Shown here piece after piece: positions 1-9,932 of a stretch of DNA of 64,000 nucleotides. A program made the position numbers and the translations under genes. Numbering within the stretch: the first letter of the stretch is position 1; each line of letters starts with the position of its first letter. A model generated the notes under the pieces. It did not search any database and was not told the DNA's origin. It worked only from the letters and a program-made list of their open reading frames with translations. Origin of the DNA: Comamonas testosteroni ATCC 11996 (lineage in GTDB: Bacteria > Pseudomonadota > Gammaproteobacteria > Burkholderiales > Burkholderiaceae_C); assembly GCF_000241525.1 (NCBI RefSeq), contig NZ_AHIL01000041.1, forward strand, positions 62,001-126,000. Direction: 5' to 3'.

Positions 1-2
1 CT

Positions 3-407
3 GCAAGTGAAAACGACGATGCGGCAATGAATGCTCTTAAAAGAGGCGCTGTTGGATACCTGGTGAAAAACTCATGGTTTGGAAGTTACTCGCAAGCTGT
101 GCTGGAAGTGGCCAATGGCGGAGCGGCTATATCTCCAGTAGTGGCAAAAAAAATCATTCCTAAAATATTCAAAGCCAATTTGCATGAAGAAAGCATCCTC
201 AAACACAAGAGCTTCGAGTCGCTGACTGAAAGAGAAGTGGAAATATTGAAATTGATAGCTCAAGGAAAAAGCTCTCTCGAGGTTGCGTCCTACTTGAAAA
301 TAAGCCCTTTGACTGTGTCAACGCATATAAAAAATATTTATGGAAAAATGCAAGTAAGAACCAGAGCGCAAGCTGTCAGGTGTGCAATCCTGATAGGAGT
401 TATTTGA
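3..407 (+). CDS. NarL/LuxR-family response regulator, C-terminal part (5' end outside window)
   Basis: The frame is open to the left edge, so this is the 3' part of a longer gene and the first in-window ATG (27) is internal. The visible protein begins in the end of a receiver domain: the stretch GAVGYLVKN carries the conserved Lys before helix 5. A linker follows, then a LuxR-type HTH (LTEREVEILKLIAQGKSS...LTVSTHIKNIYGKMQVRTRAQ). Proteins of this family are phosphorylated by a sensor kinase and bind DNA through the C-terminal HTH. The partner kinase is not in the window. Codon use is more AT-rich than in the genes right of 2.8 kb, which fits an acquired region. Family assignment is secure; the regulon is unknown. 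Confidence 0.9.
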   Translation, partial: ASENDDAAMNALKRGAVGYLVKNSWFGSYSQAVLEVANGGAAISPVVAKKIIPKIFKANLHEESILKHKSFESLTEREVEILKLIAQGKSSLEVASYLKISPLTVSTHIKNIYGKMQVRTRAQAVRCAILIGVI

Positions 408-958
408 ATACTGCTGTTAGCTGTGCTCGAGTTCTTACATGAAGAAATACTCTGTCTGACATCGAGTATTGAAATGATATTTGAATTTGAAATATTCGTT
501 TGAAGGTTTCTTTACAGGGAAATTTCTTTCATGAGGTGGAGGGCGCTTTACCTGACCGATCTTCGATCATGTGGTCCATGTTGGGCAAGGCTTGCGTGCT
601 GCTTTCACATGGATGCGATCCAGCAGCTTTGGCGCTTCATCAAGGTCGTGGTTGGGTCGACCGCGAGGTTGGGCATGTCGCACATAGGCATGGCGCGGAT
701 TCGTTTGCCAGCCCCTTCAGTGACGGTGACTTCTGTGCGGTAGTCCTCCGCGTCGCAGTCATCTCCCCAAAGGCGGGAGATGCTGCAATCTCAAATGCCA
801 ATTTCAAATTCAATAGCACCTTTGACTTTCTAGGTCTTGCTGACGTCGTGCCTGAGCAGGCCTGGGGCATCTTTACTGCAATCACATCATTCAAAAGCAT
901 GCCGGTGGCAAATGCCTGCTCCATTCCGTCACGTAGCACTTGATCGACTTGCGCATCG
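408..958. other. Region without a recognisable gene
   Basis: Open frames exist on both strands but none shows a recognisable domain, a good ribosome binding site and consistent coding character together. On the minus strand, about 1000 down to 850, one frame reads like protein (ITPELFRAVDAQVDQVLRDG) but runs at its right end into sequence antisense to the portal fragment, so at most it is a broken remnant. The first 120 bases are AT-rich and could hold a promoter or terminator; I see no clear one. Confidence 0.5.
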
Positions 959-1276
959 ACGGCGCGAAACAGCTCTGGCGTGATCTTGAAAGTGCGGGCG
1001 TTGTGTCCATGCGCCAGGCCCGAAGATCTCAAGCTGATTTCGGTCAACGAGATCGTGGCCAAGGATGATTTCAGTGTGATCAGGAAAGCCCGCGAGGCCA
1101 ATGTGCTGGCCGCGTATCCCGTCCCGTCCGGATTGCAGGGCATCATCCCCAACATCACGGGCAGACTTGGCAATGCCAGCCAATCCCTGGATGTTTTCTA
1201 CAAGAATGAGGTTACCCCGTTGCAAGAGCTGTGCGAGACATTCAAAGAGTGGGCGGGATGGGGTATTGTGAGGTGG
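959..1276 (+). pseudogene. Degenerate C-terminal fragment of a P2-type phage portal protein (PBSX/gpQ family)
   Basis: This reading frame contains the characteristic tail of P2-like portal proteins: LKLISVNEIVAKDDF, then VLAAYPVP, GIIPNITGRLGN and FYKNEVTPLQ. Family members usually read like '(I)IPISEVAAKDEF...VLAAHRVPPQ..GIIPNNTGGFGD...NEI.PLQ'. Portal proteins form the dodecameric ring through which phage DNA is packaged and are about 340 residues long. Only about 100 C-terminal residues remain, with a stop at 941 just upstream and no start codon with a ribosome binding site. No terminase, capsid scaffold or tail gene lies nearby. I read it as debris of a decayed prophage. The match is from memory of the family, not a search. 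Confidence 0.72.
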
Positions 1277-1313
1277 CTTTCTTATGAGGCAAATTCGAGC
1301 TGGCCACTGCACT

Positions 1314-2165
1314 CTATTCAGCGGTACTGGGAGGGGGAGTCAGGGAATGGGGGTACCACTCCGAAATGACCGATGCTGCGTGTGCATGTGCTGATCGCCA
1401 GAGGTCGTTCTGGCTGGAGCCAGGATGGTCTGGTAGTTCGATGTGTCTATCAGCAGCCCGAATAGCGAACCAAATGCCATGGTCCCAGTCCTTGTCTCGT
1501 CGCTGCTTCTTAAGGCCTGGTGCCGTAATCACGACGACTCTCTTATTGCCCGCTCTTGCATAGCCGATTTCAACCAGCGTTCCAAAAGCCTCCAGGTCTT
1601 CGAGATAGGCGACAACAACGTCGGCCCGTGAGATGCCTTGAAGAGCTCCGCGATAGGCAGCGCTTTGCGGGCTGGAGGGAGAGTAAGAATTCGTGCCATG
1701 CATCGGTCCATGGTTGCCATTTCTCGCTTTCCACGGACCGGAATACATGAACCTCGTACAAGTTCCGTGAAATAGCATTTCTTCCGGCGGTGCAATCAGC
1801 ACATCGGTATCTGAATTCTCGATCCCTAGATCACCAAGTGCCTTGGATCTGGATACGTCGAAGATTCGCCAACAGGAAAACTCTCCGCCCAGGTTCCCAT
1901 TGTCTGAAGCTGCCCCCATTTTTCCCGCCATGTAGACGACAGGTAGAACCAGGTTCGCTTGGCGAGTTGCCCTGCTCGCCTGCAGCCAGCTTTCGACATC
2001 CGTTTCGAACCAGCCAACTGCTCTGTTGCTCATTGGTGTGGGATGGGGAAACTTGTCCTTGCGCAACAGCTTGTAGAGCATCGATCTTGATAACCCAGTC
2101 CGTGTCAGAACCTCATCCATAGAGATGACATTCTTGGTGAAGCGTGACGTGCTCTCCGTAGACAT
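1314..2165 (-). CDS. AlpA-like HTH fused to a nucleoside 2-deoxyribosyltransferase-like domain
   Basis: The protein has 283 residues. Residues about 14-62 form an AlpA/excisionase-type winged HTH (MDEVLTRTGLSRSMLYKLLR, then FPHPTP and VGWFETDVESWLQAS), as in phage AlpA regulators. Residues about 75-250 look like the nucleoside 2-deoxyribosyltransferase superfamily: the opening strand VVYMAGKM, the aspartate stretch ISRADVVVAYLE, and GTLVEIGYARAGNK, where Glu199 is at the family's nucleophile position. Known relatives cleave or exchange the N-glycosidic bond of (deoxy)nucleosides; a related superfamily (DRHyd) has been predicted as nucleotide-targeting effectors in conflict systems. It stands alone between a portal fragment and a tRNA. 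The start has only a weak ribosome binding site (AGAAG). Function is unknown; a self-regulated defence or phage-cargo role is inference. Confidence 0.8.
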   Translation of the reverse strand: MSTESTSRFTKNVISMDEVLTRTGLSRSMLYKLLRKDKFPHPTPMSNRAVGWFETDVESWLQASRATRQANLVLPVVYMAGKMGAASDNGNLGGEFSCWRIFDVSRSKALGDLGIENSDTDVLIAPPEEMLFHGTCTRFMYSGPWKARNGNHGPMHGTNSYSPSSPQSAAYRGALQGISRADVVVAYLEDLEAFGTLVEIGYARAGNKRVVVITAPGLKKQRRDKDWDHGIWFAIRAADRHIELPDHPGSSQNDLWRSAHAHAASVISEWYPHSLTPPPSTAE

Positions 2166-2637
2166 ATGGCTTCTTGAGCTCGTGTGTTAGGTGGATGAAC
2201 TGGCGTTAATTAATGCAATAAGTATTAAGTTTCGATAGCCATAACCGATGTAGGAGTGATTCTGGCATTGTTGTCGAATACGAACGATTTGTATTCTGTG
2301 TGTATTTTCATCCCCTTTCACCATGCGGAGGGACATGACGTTGCTGCCGAGTCTGCCTGCTTCGTAAGGTGCAAATTACGAGTTGGTCGGCATATCAACC
2401 TGCACTGATGCACGGGAGGCCGGGTCTTTGAGGGGGCGGGAAATTACGAGGCTTGCGGGACGCCAGATAGGCTGAAGCCATCATTGGGTGGGGGTGCCTT
2501 TGTTCAAGGCGAGAGCTGCCATCTCGCCATGCAAGCGGGAGGACACAGGCATGCTTTCGGATGTCGTTGCATGGTTTTTGCGCCAATCGTTTTTTTGAGA
2601 TACGCCAAATCTCAATTTGCGAGGGGGCCATTGCGGC
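2166..2637. other. AT-rich intergenic region between the AlpA fusion and the tRNA
   Basis: No gene is supported here. The stretch nearest the AlpA fusion (2166-2330) is AT-rich and is the likely place for its promoter. The ten-base string AAATTACGAG occurs twice (near 2363 and 2450). I looked for a copy of the tRNA 3' end that could mark an attachment site and did not find one between 1 and 2637. Confidence 0.5.
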
Positions 2638-2679
2638 AAAAAAAAAAGCCGTTAAGTCCTTAAAACTTAACGGCTTTTT
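2638..2679 (-). terminator. Rho-independent terminator after tRNA-Leu
   Basis: A perfect 9-bp stem (GCCGTTAAG 2648-2656 with CTTAACGGC 2666-2674) has a 9-base loop. It is flanked by an A-run on the left and a T-run on the right, so it can work in both directions. On the minus strand it ends the tRNA transcript immediately past its 3' end. Confidence 0.85.
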
Positions 2680-2684
2680 GTATG

Positions 2685-2769
2685 TGGTGCCCGGGGCCGG
2701 AATCGAACCGGCACGCCTTGCGGCGGGGGATTTTGAGTCCCCTGCGTCTACCAATTTCACCACCCGGGC
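2685..2769 (-). tRNA. tRNA-Leu (anticodon CAA)
   Basis: The 85-base minus-strand sequence folds as a class II tRNA: acceptor GCCCGGG pairs with CCCGGGC, CCA is encoded at the 3' end (2685-2687), and the T-arm carries GGTTCGATTCC. The anticodon stem GGGGA/TCCCC encloses the loop CTCAAAA, giving anticodon CAA (reads UUG). The long variable arm is typical of leucine tRNAs. Its 3' end faces the phage-like block on the left, the usual geometry for an integration site. Confidence 0.97.
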
Positions 2770-2809
2770 TTCGCTTAGCGCAGACGCGAATTATGGCACA
2801 GTATTGGAC

Positions 2810-3715
2810 ATGAAAACTTATTCGACCATCGAACATGCTATCGGTCACACGCCGCTGGTGGCATTGCAACGCATCGGCGCGGATGCAAACCGTGAACGTG
2901 CAAACGTAGTGCTGGGCAAGCTCGAAGGCAACAACCCGGCTGGCTCCGTCAAGGACCGGCCTGCGCTGTCCATGATCCAGCGTGCTGAAGAGCGCGGCGA
3001 GATCAAGCCGGGCGACGCACTGATCGAGGCAACGTCGGGTAACACTGGCATTGCCTTGGCCATGGCTGCAGCCATCAAGGGCTATCGCATGATTCTGATC
3101 ATGCCCGAGGACCTGTCCATCGAACGTGCACAGACCATGAAGGCTTATGGCGCCGAACTGATTCTGACGCCCAAGAGCGGCGGCATGGAATATGCGCGCG
3201 ATCTGGCCGACCAGATGGTGGCCCAGGGCAAAGGTGTGCTGCTGGATCAGTTTGCCAACCCCGACAATCCCAGGGCCCACTATGAAACTACAGGGCCGGA
3301 GCTGTGGGAGCAGACCGGTGGCGAGATCACTCACTTTGTGAGTGCCATGGGTACGACCGGAACCATTACCGGCGTGGCCAAGTTCCTCAAGGAAAAGAAC
3401 CCGAACATCAAGATCATCGGCGCTCAGCCTTCGGAGGGATCGCGCATTCCTGGCATCCGCAAGTGGCCCGAGGAGTATCTGCCCAAGATCTATGACGCTT
3501 CGCTGGTCGACGAACTGGTCTATGTGACCCAGGACGATGCCGAAGACATGGCCCGCCGCATGGCGCGCGAAGAAGGCATCTTTGCGGGTATCTCGGCTGC
3601 CGGGGCACTGTGGGTGGCCCAGGAAATTGCCAAGCGCGAGCAGAATGCCACCATCGTGTTTGTGGTGTGCGACCGTGGTGATCGCTACCTCTCTACAGGC
3701 GTGTTTCCGGCATGA
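2810..3715 (+). CDS. cysM: Cysteine synthase B (O-acetylserine sulfhydrylase B)
   Basis: A fold-type II PLP enzyme making L-cysteine from O-acetylserine and sulfide or thiosulfate in the cytoplasm. The 301-residue product matches CysM length (about 300). GSVKDRPALSM places the PLP lysine at residue 48, and EATSGNTG is the phosphate/substrate loop. The C-terminal CDRGDRY and the EEGIFAGISAAGA stretch favour CysM over CysK. The ATG at 2810 is chosen because the protein starts there as other CysM proteins do; the open frame upstream runs through the tRNA and is not coding. It begins 40 bases after the divergent tRNA, so its promoter must overlap the tRNA gene. Confidence 0.96.
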   Translation: MKTYSTIEHAIGHTPLVALQRIGADANRERANVVLGKLEGNNPAGSVKDRPALSMIQRAEERGEIKPGDALIEATSGNTGIALAMAAAIKGYRMILIMPEDLSIERAQTMKAYGAELILTPKSGGMEYARDLADQMVAQGKGVLLDQFANPDNPRAHYETTGPELWEQTGGEITHFVSAMGTTGTITGVAKFLKEKNPNIKIIGAQPSEGSRIPGIRKWPEEYLPKIYDASLVDELVYVTQDDAEDMARRMAREEGIFAGISAAGALWVAQEIAKREQNATIVFVVCDRGDRYLSTGVFPA

Positions 3716-3721
3716 GCCATG

Positions 3722-3794
3722 TCTTTTGCGTGATAGCGCAAAAGAGAATCAAAGCTCCAAATGACAGTCAGCGCTTATCCATCAAGCGCTGACT
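3722..3794. repeat. Pair of intergenic palindromes
   Basis: There are two inverted repeats: TCTTTTGCG (3722-3730) with CGCAAAAGA (3737-3745), and AGTCAGCGCTT (3766-3776) with AAGCGCTGACT (3784-3794), loop 7. Neither is followed by a T-run, so they are weak terminators at best. The second, with the following GCTAGC, resembles short palindromic repeats scattered between genes in Comamonas-like genomes; a related one lies at 28401-28438. Confidence 0.6.
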
Positions 3795-3912
3795 GCTAGC
3801 AATATCAAGAATAGTACTTACGCAAACAAGAATGCAACAGCGGCCTGCCTTCTGAGACAGACGCCTCGCCTGAACCTGTTTTGCGTAAGTCGTGAAGAAT
3901 ACGGAGAGCCTC

Positions 3913-4536
3913 ATGGCTTATGAAGTCCGCTTTTGTTCCAACTGCGCGACTGAGCTGCAATGGATTGTGGCCAGCGAGGACAGCGGCGAGGTACAGCGTC
4001 TGCGTTGCCCGAGTTGCGGGTTCACGCATTGGGGCAATCCCACGCCGGTGCTGGCGGCTGTGGTGGAGGGTGATGACGGCCGGGTGCTGCTGGCGCGCAA
4101 TGCACTGTGGCAAGAGGGTGTTTTCGGCCTGATTACGGGCTTTATGGAAGCCGGTGAATCGCCAGAAGCCGGTATCTGTCGCGAGGTTCTCGAAGAGACG
4201 GGGCTGCGCGTGAAGGCGCTGCGTCTGCTGTGCTGCTCGGAGTTTTTGCGCATGAATCAGGTGCTGATTGCCTACCATGTGCGTGTGCATGGCCGGCCAG
4301 AGGATGTGAAGCTCTCGCCCGAGCTGCTGGAATACCGCTGGCAGACGGCCCAGGAGTCGCTGTGCTGGCCTGCGGGCACGGGCTACGCTCTGGCAGAGTG
4401 GATCAAGCAAAAAGGCTTCGAACCGCGCTTTGGCGCTTTCCGTCCTGGTCAAAATCCCGAGCCTGACCCCGCTAAATGGCCTGTGCGACGCTGGGGCGAG
4501 GATCCGCGCTTTACGGTGGCCCCCGTTCTGGTTTGA
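3913..4536 (+). CDS. NUDIX hydrolase with N-terminal zinc ribbon
   Basis: The product has 207 residues. An N-terminal zinc ribbon is formed by Cys8/Cys11 and Cys32/Cys35. The NUDIX domain carries a perfect box: Gly76, Glu82, then REVLEETGL at 90-98. Such enzymes hydrolyse nucleoside diphosphates linked to another group; the ribbon-plus-NUDIX architecture resembles NudC-type NADH or RNA-cap pyrophosphatases but is shorter, so the substrate is left open. The ATG at 3913 is preceded by GGAGAG at good spacing; the GTG at 3892 has no such site. It lies in line with cysM and tusA, though whether they share a transcript is unclear. Confidence 0.9.
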   Translation: MAYEVRFCSNCATELQWIVASEDSGEVQRLRCPSCGFTHWGNPTPVLAAVVEGDDGRVLLARNALWQEGVFGLITGFMEAGESPEAGICREVLEETGLRVKALRLLCCSEFLRMNQVLIAYHVRVHGRPEDVKLSPELLEYRWQTAQESLCWPAGTGYALAEWIKQKGFEPRFGAFRPGQNPEPDPAKWPVRRWGEDPRFTVAPVLV

Positions 4537-4604
4537 GCAAAGACCGCGCTGGCACTGCCTGCGCCTGGTTTTTCTACAATCGGAGCTGACGAGGAATCCA
4601 CCCC

Positions 4605-4832
4605 ATGCACGTAGATCAAGAAGTTGACACCCGCGGCCTGAACTGTCCGCTGCCCATTCTCAAAGCCAAGAAAGCGCTGGCTGCCATGCAAAGCGGCCAA
4701 CTGCTCAAGGTCGTGGCCACCGATACTGGCTCCATCCGGGACTTCCAGGCCTTTGCCAAGCAGACCGGCAATGAGCTGGTCGAGCAGCAGACGGTCGGTG
4801 ATGAATTCATTCACATCCTGCGCCGACGTTGA
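4605..4832 (+). CDS. tusA: TusA-family sulfurtransferase
   Basis: A 75-residue SirA/TusA protein. The N-terminal motif RGLNCPLPILKAKKAL places the sulfur-carrying cysteine at residue 14 in the CPxP signature, and the remainder fits the two-layer alpha/beta fold. TusA proteins accept sulfur as a persulfide and pass it on, classically to the TusBCD relay for 2-thiouridine in tRNA, but also to other sulfur or molybdenum cofactor pathways. The nearby cysM and the two molybdenum enzymes in the window are compatible with such a role. A strong terminator follows immediately. Confidence 0.93.
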   Translation: MHVDQEVDTRGLNCPLPILKAKKALAAMQSGQLLKVVATDTGSIRDFQAFAKQTGNELVEQQTVGDEFIHILRRR

Positions 4833-4852
4833 AAGCCAACGGTTGACGCAAC

Positions 4853-4878
4853 AAAGGCCTGCATTTGCAGGCCTTTTT
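4853..4878 (+). terminator. Rho-independent terminator after tusA
   Basis: A 10-bp stem AAAGGCCTGC (4853-4862) pairs with GCAGGCCTTT (4867-4876) around an ATTT loop and runs into five Ts. It lies 20 bases after the tusA stop. Confidence 0.9.
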
Positions 4879-4905
4879 CGTATCAGAGCTCCTTGGCGAG
4901 CTGGC

Positions 4906-5793
4906 TCAGAGGCTCAAGCTTTTGAGGTACTCGCGAAAGCTGTCGCCCACATCGGGGTGCTGCAGCGCCAGCTCCACCGTGGCCTGCAGAAAACCTTCCT
5001 TGCTGCCGCAGTCATAGCGTTTGCCGGCGTATTGGAAGGCGTAGACGGCCTCGTGCTGCATCAGGCGCTCGATGGCATCGGTCAGCTGAATCTCTCCGCC
5101 CACGCCCTGGGGCTGGTTGCGGATCTGGTCGAAGATGGCCGGGGTCAGTACATAGCGGCCGGCCACGCCCATGCGCGACGGGGCTTTTTCGGGGGCGGGC
5201 TTTTCCACGATCTCGTCGATACGCATCAGCGGTCCGCCTGCGGGCTCGCCCTTGACGATGCCGTAGCGCTTGGTGTGCTCAAGCGGCACTTCCTGCACGG
5301 CCAGCAGAGAGCGGCCCTGCTTCTGGAAGGCGGCAGTCATCTGCGCCATCACGCCGGGGCCGCCGTTCTCTCCGGTCATCAGGTCGTCGGCCAGAATCAC
5401 GGCAAAGGGCTCGTTCCCCACCAGAGGCTCTGCGCACAGCACGGCATGGCCCAGACCCAGGGAGCGGGGCTGGCGCACGAACAGGCAGTTCATGTCGGCC
5501 GGGCTGACGCTGCGCACCAGATCCAGCATGGCCTGCTTGCCGGCATTCTCGAGTTCGTTCTCGAGTTCGTAGGAGGTGTCGAAATGGTCTTCGATGGCCC
5601 GCTTGCTGCGGCCGGTGACAAAGACCATGTCGCGGATGCCGGCCTCGTAAGCCTCTTCCACGGCGTACTGGATCAGCGGCTTGTCCACGACGGGCAGCAT
5701 TTCCTTGGGCGAAGCCTTGGTGGCGGGCAGAAAACGGGTGCCCAGGCCTGCAACAGGGAACACGGCTTTGCGGACGCGGGTTTGATTGCTCAT
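4906..5793 (-). CDS. galU: UTP--glucose-1-phosphate uridylyltransferase
   Basis: Makes UDP-glucose from UTP and glucose-1-phosphate, the donor for cell-surface polysaccharide and galactose metabolism. The 295-residue length is typical of bacterial GalU. The N-terminal nucleotidyltransferase loop ([18 protein letters not shown]) and the following [15 protein letters not shown] are the GalU signature. Further conserved parts are [11 protein letters not shown] and the catalytic-site stretch RMDEIVEKP-like ([12 protein letters not shown]). It reads toward tusA, with the tusA terminator between the two genes. Confidence 0.96.
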   Translation of the reverse strand: MSNQTRVRKAVFPVAGLGTRFLPATKASPKEMLPVVDKPLIQYAVEEAYEAGIRDMVFVTGRSKRAIEDHFDTSYELENELENAGKQAMLDLVRSVSPADMNCLFVRQPRSLGLGHAVLCAEPLVGNEPFAVILADDLMTGENGGPGVMAQMTAAFQKQGRSLLAVQEVPLEHTKRYGIVKGEPAGGPLMRIDEIVEKPAPEKAPSRMGVAGRYVLTPAIFDQIRNQPQGVGGEIQLTDAIERLMQHEAVYAFQYAGKRYDCGSKEGFLQATVELALQHPDVGDSFREYLKSLSL

Positions 5794-5814
5794 GTGCTTG
5801 TCATTTCTGGATGG

Positions 5815-5846
5815 AAAAAAGGCGCAGTTGCCTGCGCCTTGTTTTT
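5815..5846 (-). terminator. Rho-independent terminator after valS
   Basis: On the minus strand AAGGCGCAG pairs with CTGCGCCTT (plus positions 5832-5840 and 5819-5827) around a 4-base loop, followed by a T-run (plus A-run 5815-5820). It sits between the valS stop and galU start, so galU needs its own promoter in the few bases left. Confidence 0.88.
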
Positions 5847-5865
5847 GGAGGGAGTTTAGCGGGGT

Positions 5866-8769
<2,904 letters not shown>

Positions 8770-8795
8770 GGCTGCGTTACAAGAACTCTGGAAAT

Positions 8796-8824
8796 GAAAA
8801 CGGCATCCTGAAAAGGGATGCCGT
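8796..8824 (-). promoter_or_regulatory. Leader hairpin with short T-run just upstream of valS
   Basis: A 9-bp perfect stem (ACGGCATCC 8800-8808 with GGATGCCGT 8816-8824) has a 7-base loop and, read on the minus strand, is followed by TTTT. It ends about 30 bases before the valS ATG. It could be an intrinsic terminator for the VOC gene upstream, or a terminator in the valS leader. I see no T-box-like specifier or peptide with valine codons, so attenuation is only a possibility. Confidence 0.45.
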
Positions 8825-9087
8825 CTGCATGAAAGATAGGGACGGATTGCCAATGATTTTAGCGATCCGATCCGGTGATGAGCGCGGTAGGTCTTATTTC
8901 GCCCTTCTGCGCTTATTTATCAAGTGCTCGTAGCTATAAAACTGATACCGACTGAGCCAGCTGCACTTTGAATATGCGTGCGCCAGCCAAAGGGCAGCAA
9001 GCGAGGCCTGGGCGGCCCCAATCGCCCCGACAAGCACAGAGGGGGAAGGCGCGGGGCCACCTGGGCATAGCGCCTCAGAGGGGGCGC
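8825..9087. other. Intergenic region with a partial GC-rich repeat
   Basis: No gene. Positions about 9000-9088 (GCGAGGCCTGG... AGGGGGAAGGCGCGGGG... CTCAGAGGGGG) look like a diverged copy of the GC-rich repeat found at 11221, 24721 and 44353. The stretch 8905-8945 (GCGCTTATTTATCAAGTGC) resembles the short palindromic repeats seen elsewhere. The valS promoter should be here. Confidence 0.45.
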
Positions 9088-9738
9088 TTACTTGGGAGGA
9101 ACAAACTCCGGCCGGTCGTTGCTTTGCGGTTTGAGCGGAGCGTCGGACTTGCCTTCGGCACGTTCCTTGCGCCACTGCTCCTTGCGGGCCGTCCACTCGT
9201 CCAGGCGTGCATGGGCGGTCTTGCTTTCCTTGAGCATTTGCAGCTCGTCGGCCAGCTGGGCCGTCAACTCCAGGCGGATGCCGTTGGGGTCGAAGAAGTA
9301 AATGCTCTTGAAGATGTGGTGATCGGTCACGCCCAGCACTTCCACGCCGCAGGCCTGCAGGCGGGCCTTGGTGTTTTCCAGCTCCTGCACGGAGTCCACG
9401 CGGAAGGAGATGTGATTGATCCAGATCGGAGTGTTGGGTGAGGGCAGGGCTGCCTCGTCGTCGCCAATGTCAAAGAAGGCGATGAAGGAGCCGTCCTTGA
9501 GGCGGAAGAAGAAATGGGTGTAGGGGCAGTACTCGCCCGTGGAGGGGACGTAGTCGCTCTGGATGATGTGGTAGAGCGGCAGGCCCAGGATGTCCTCGTA
9601 GAAGTGACGGGTCTCTTCTGCATCCTTGGCCTTGTAGGCGTAGTGGTGCAGCTGCTGCACGGCGGCAGGTGCGGGCAGCTGGCTCATGTCCGCGCGCCGG
9701 GGCTGGGAGTAAACCGGAGTAGGGGCGGCTTGGCTCAT
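9088..9738 (-). CDS. VOC-family (glyoxalase/bleomycin resistance/dioxygenase superfamily) protein
   Basis: The product has 216 residues. Two beta-alpha-beta-beta-beta modules are visible: the first from LHHYAYKAKDAEETRHFYED, the second from INHISFRVDSVQELENTKARL to IYFFDPNGIRLEL. The His in the first strand of each module and the final Glu match the metal-ligand positions of the VOC fold. The C-terminal about 45 residues are a charged helical tail outside the fold (WTARKEQWRKERAEGK). The start at 9738 has AGGAG six bases upstream. VOC enzymes include dioxygenases, lyases and resistance proteins, and nothing in the neighbourhood fixes the substrate. Confidence 0.85.
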   Translation of the reverse strand: MSQAAPTPVYSQPRRADMSQLPAPAAVQQLHHYAYKAKDAEETRHFYEDILGLPLYHIIQSDYVPSTGEYCPYTHFFFRLKDGSFIAFFDIGDDEAALPSPNTPIWINHISFRVDSVQELENTKARLQACGVEVLGVTDHHIFKSIYFFDPNGIRLELTAQLADELQMLKESKTAHARLDEWTARKEQWRKERAEGKSDAPLKPQSNDRPEFVPPK

Positions 9739-9848
9739 GCGATGTCTCCTTCAATTGTGTGAGTGGATTTATTCTACTATTCGTAATTGATTAACCTAAA
9801 GTAAATTTTTTAATGAAAGGGATTTGTGTCTGAAGCATGCCGCAGACG

Positions 9849-9881
9849 CAAAAAAGCCCGGACCGTTTGCACGGGCCGGGC
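9849..9881 (-). terminator. Terminator after the yceI pair
   Basis: On the minus strand a GC-rich stem (outer GCCCGG/CCGGGC, one internal mismatch, inner 3 bp) is followed by a run of Ts (plus A-run 9850-9855). It lies about 50 bases past the stop of the last yceI gene and closes the b561-yceI-yceI operon. Confidence 0.8.
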
Positions 9882-9932
9882 CAAAGAGAGAGCCCGCAAA
9901 GGGCTTCACTCGAGAGACTTTGCGGACCTGGA

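Noticed and set aside
2395-2763. Minus-strand frame across the tRNA and its terminator
   Set aside because: It is the tRNA read as protein plus intergenic sequence.
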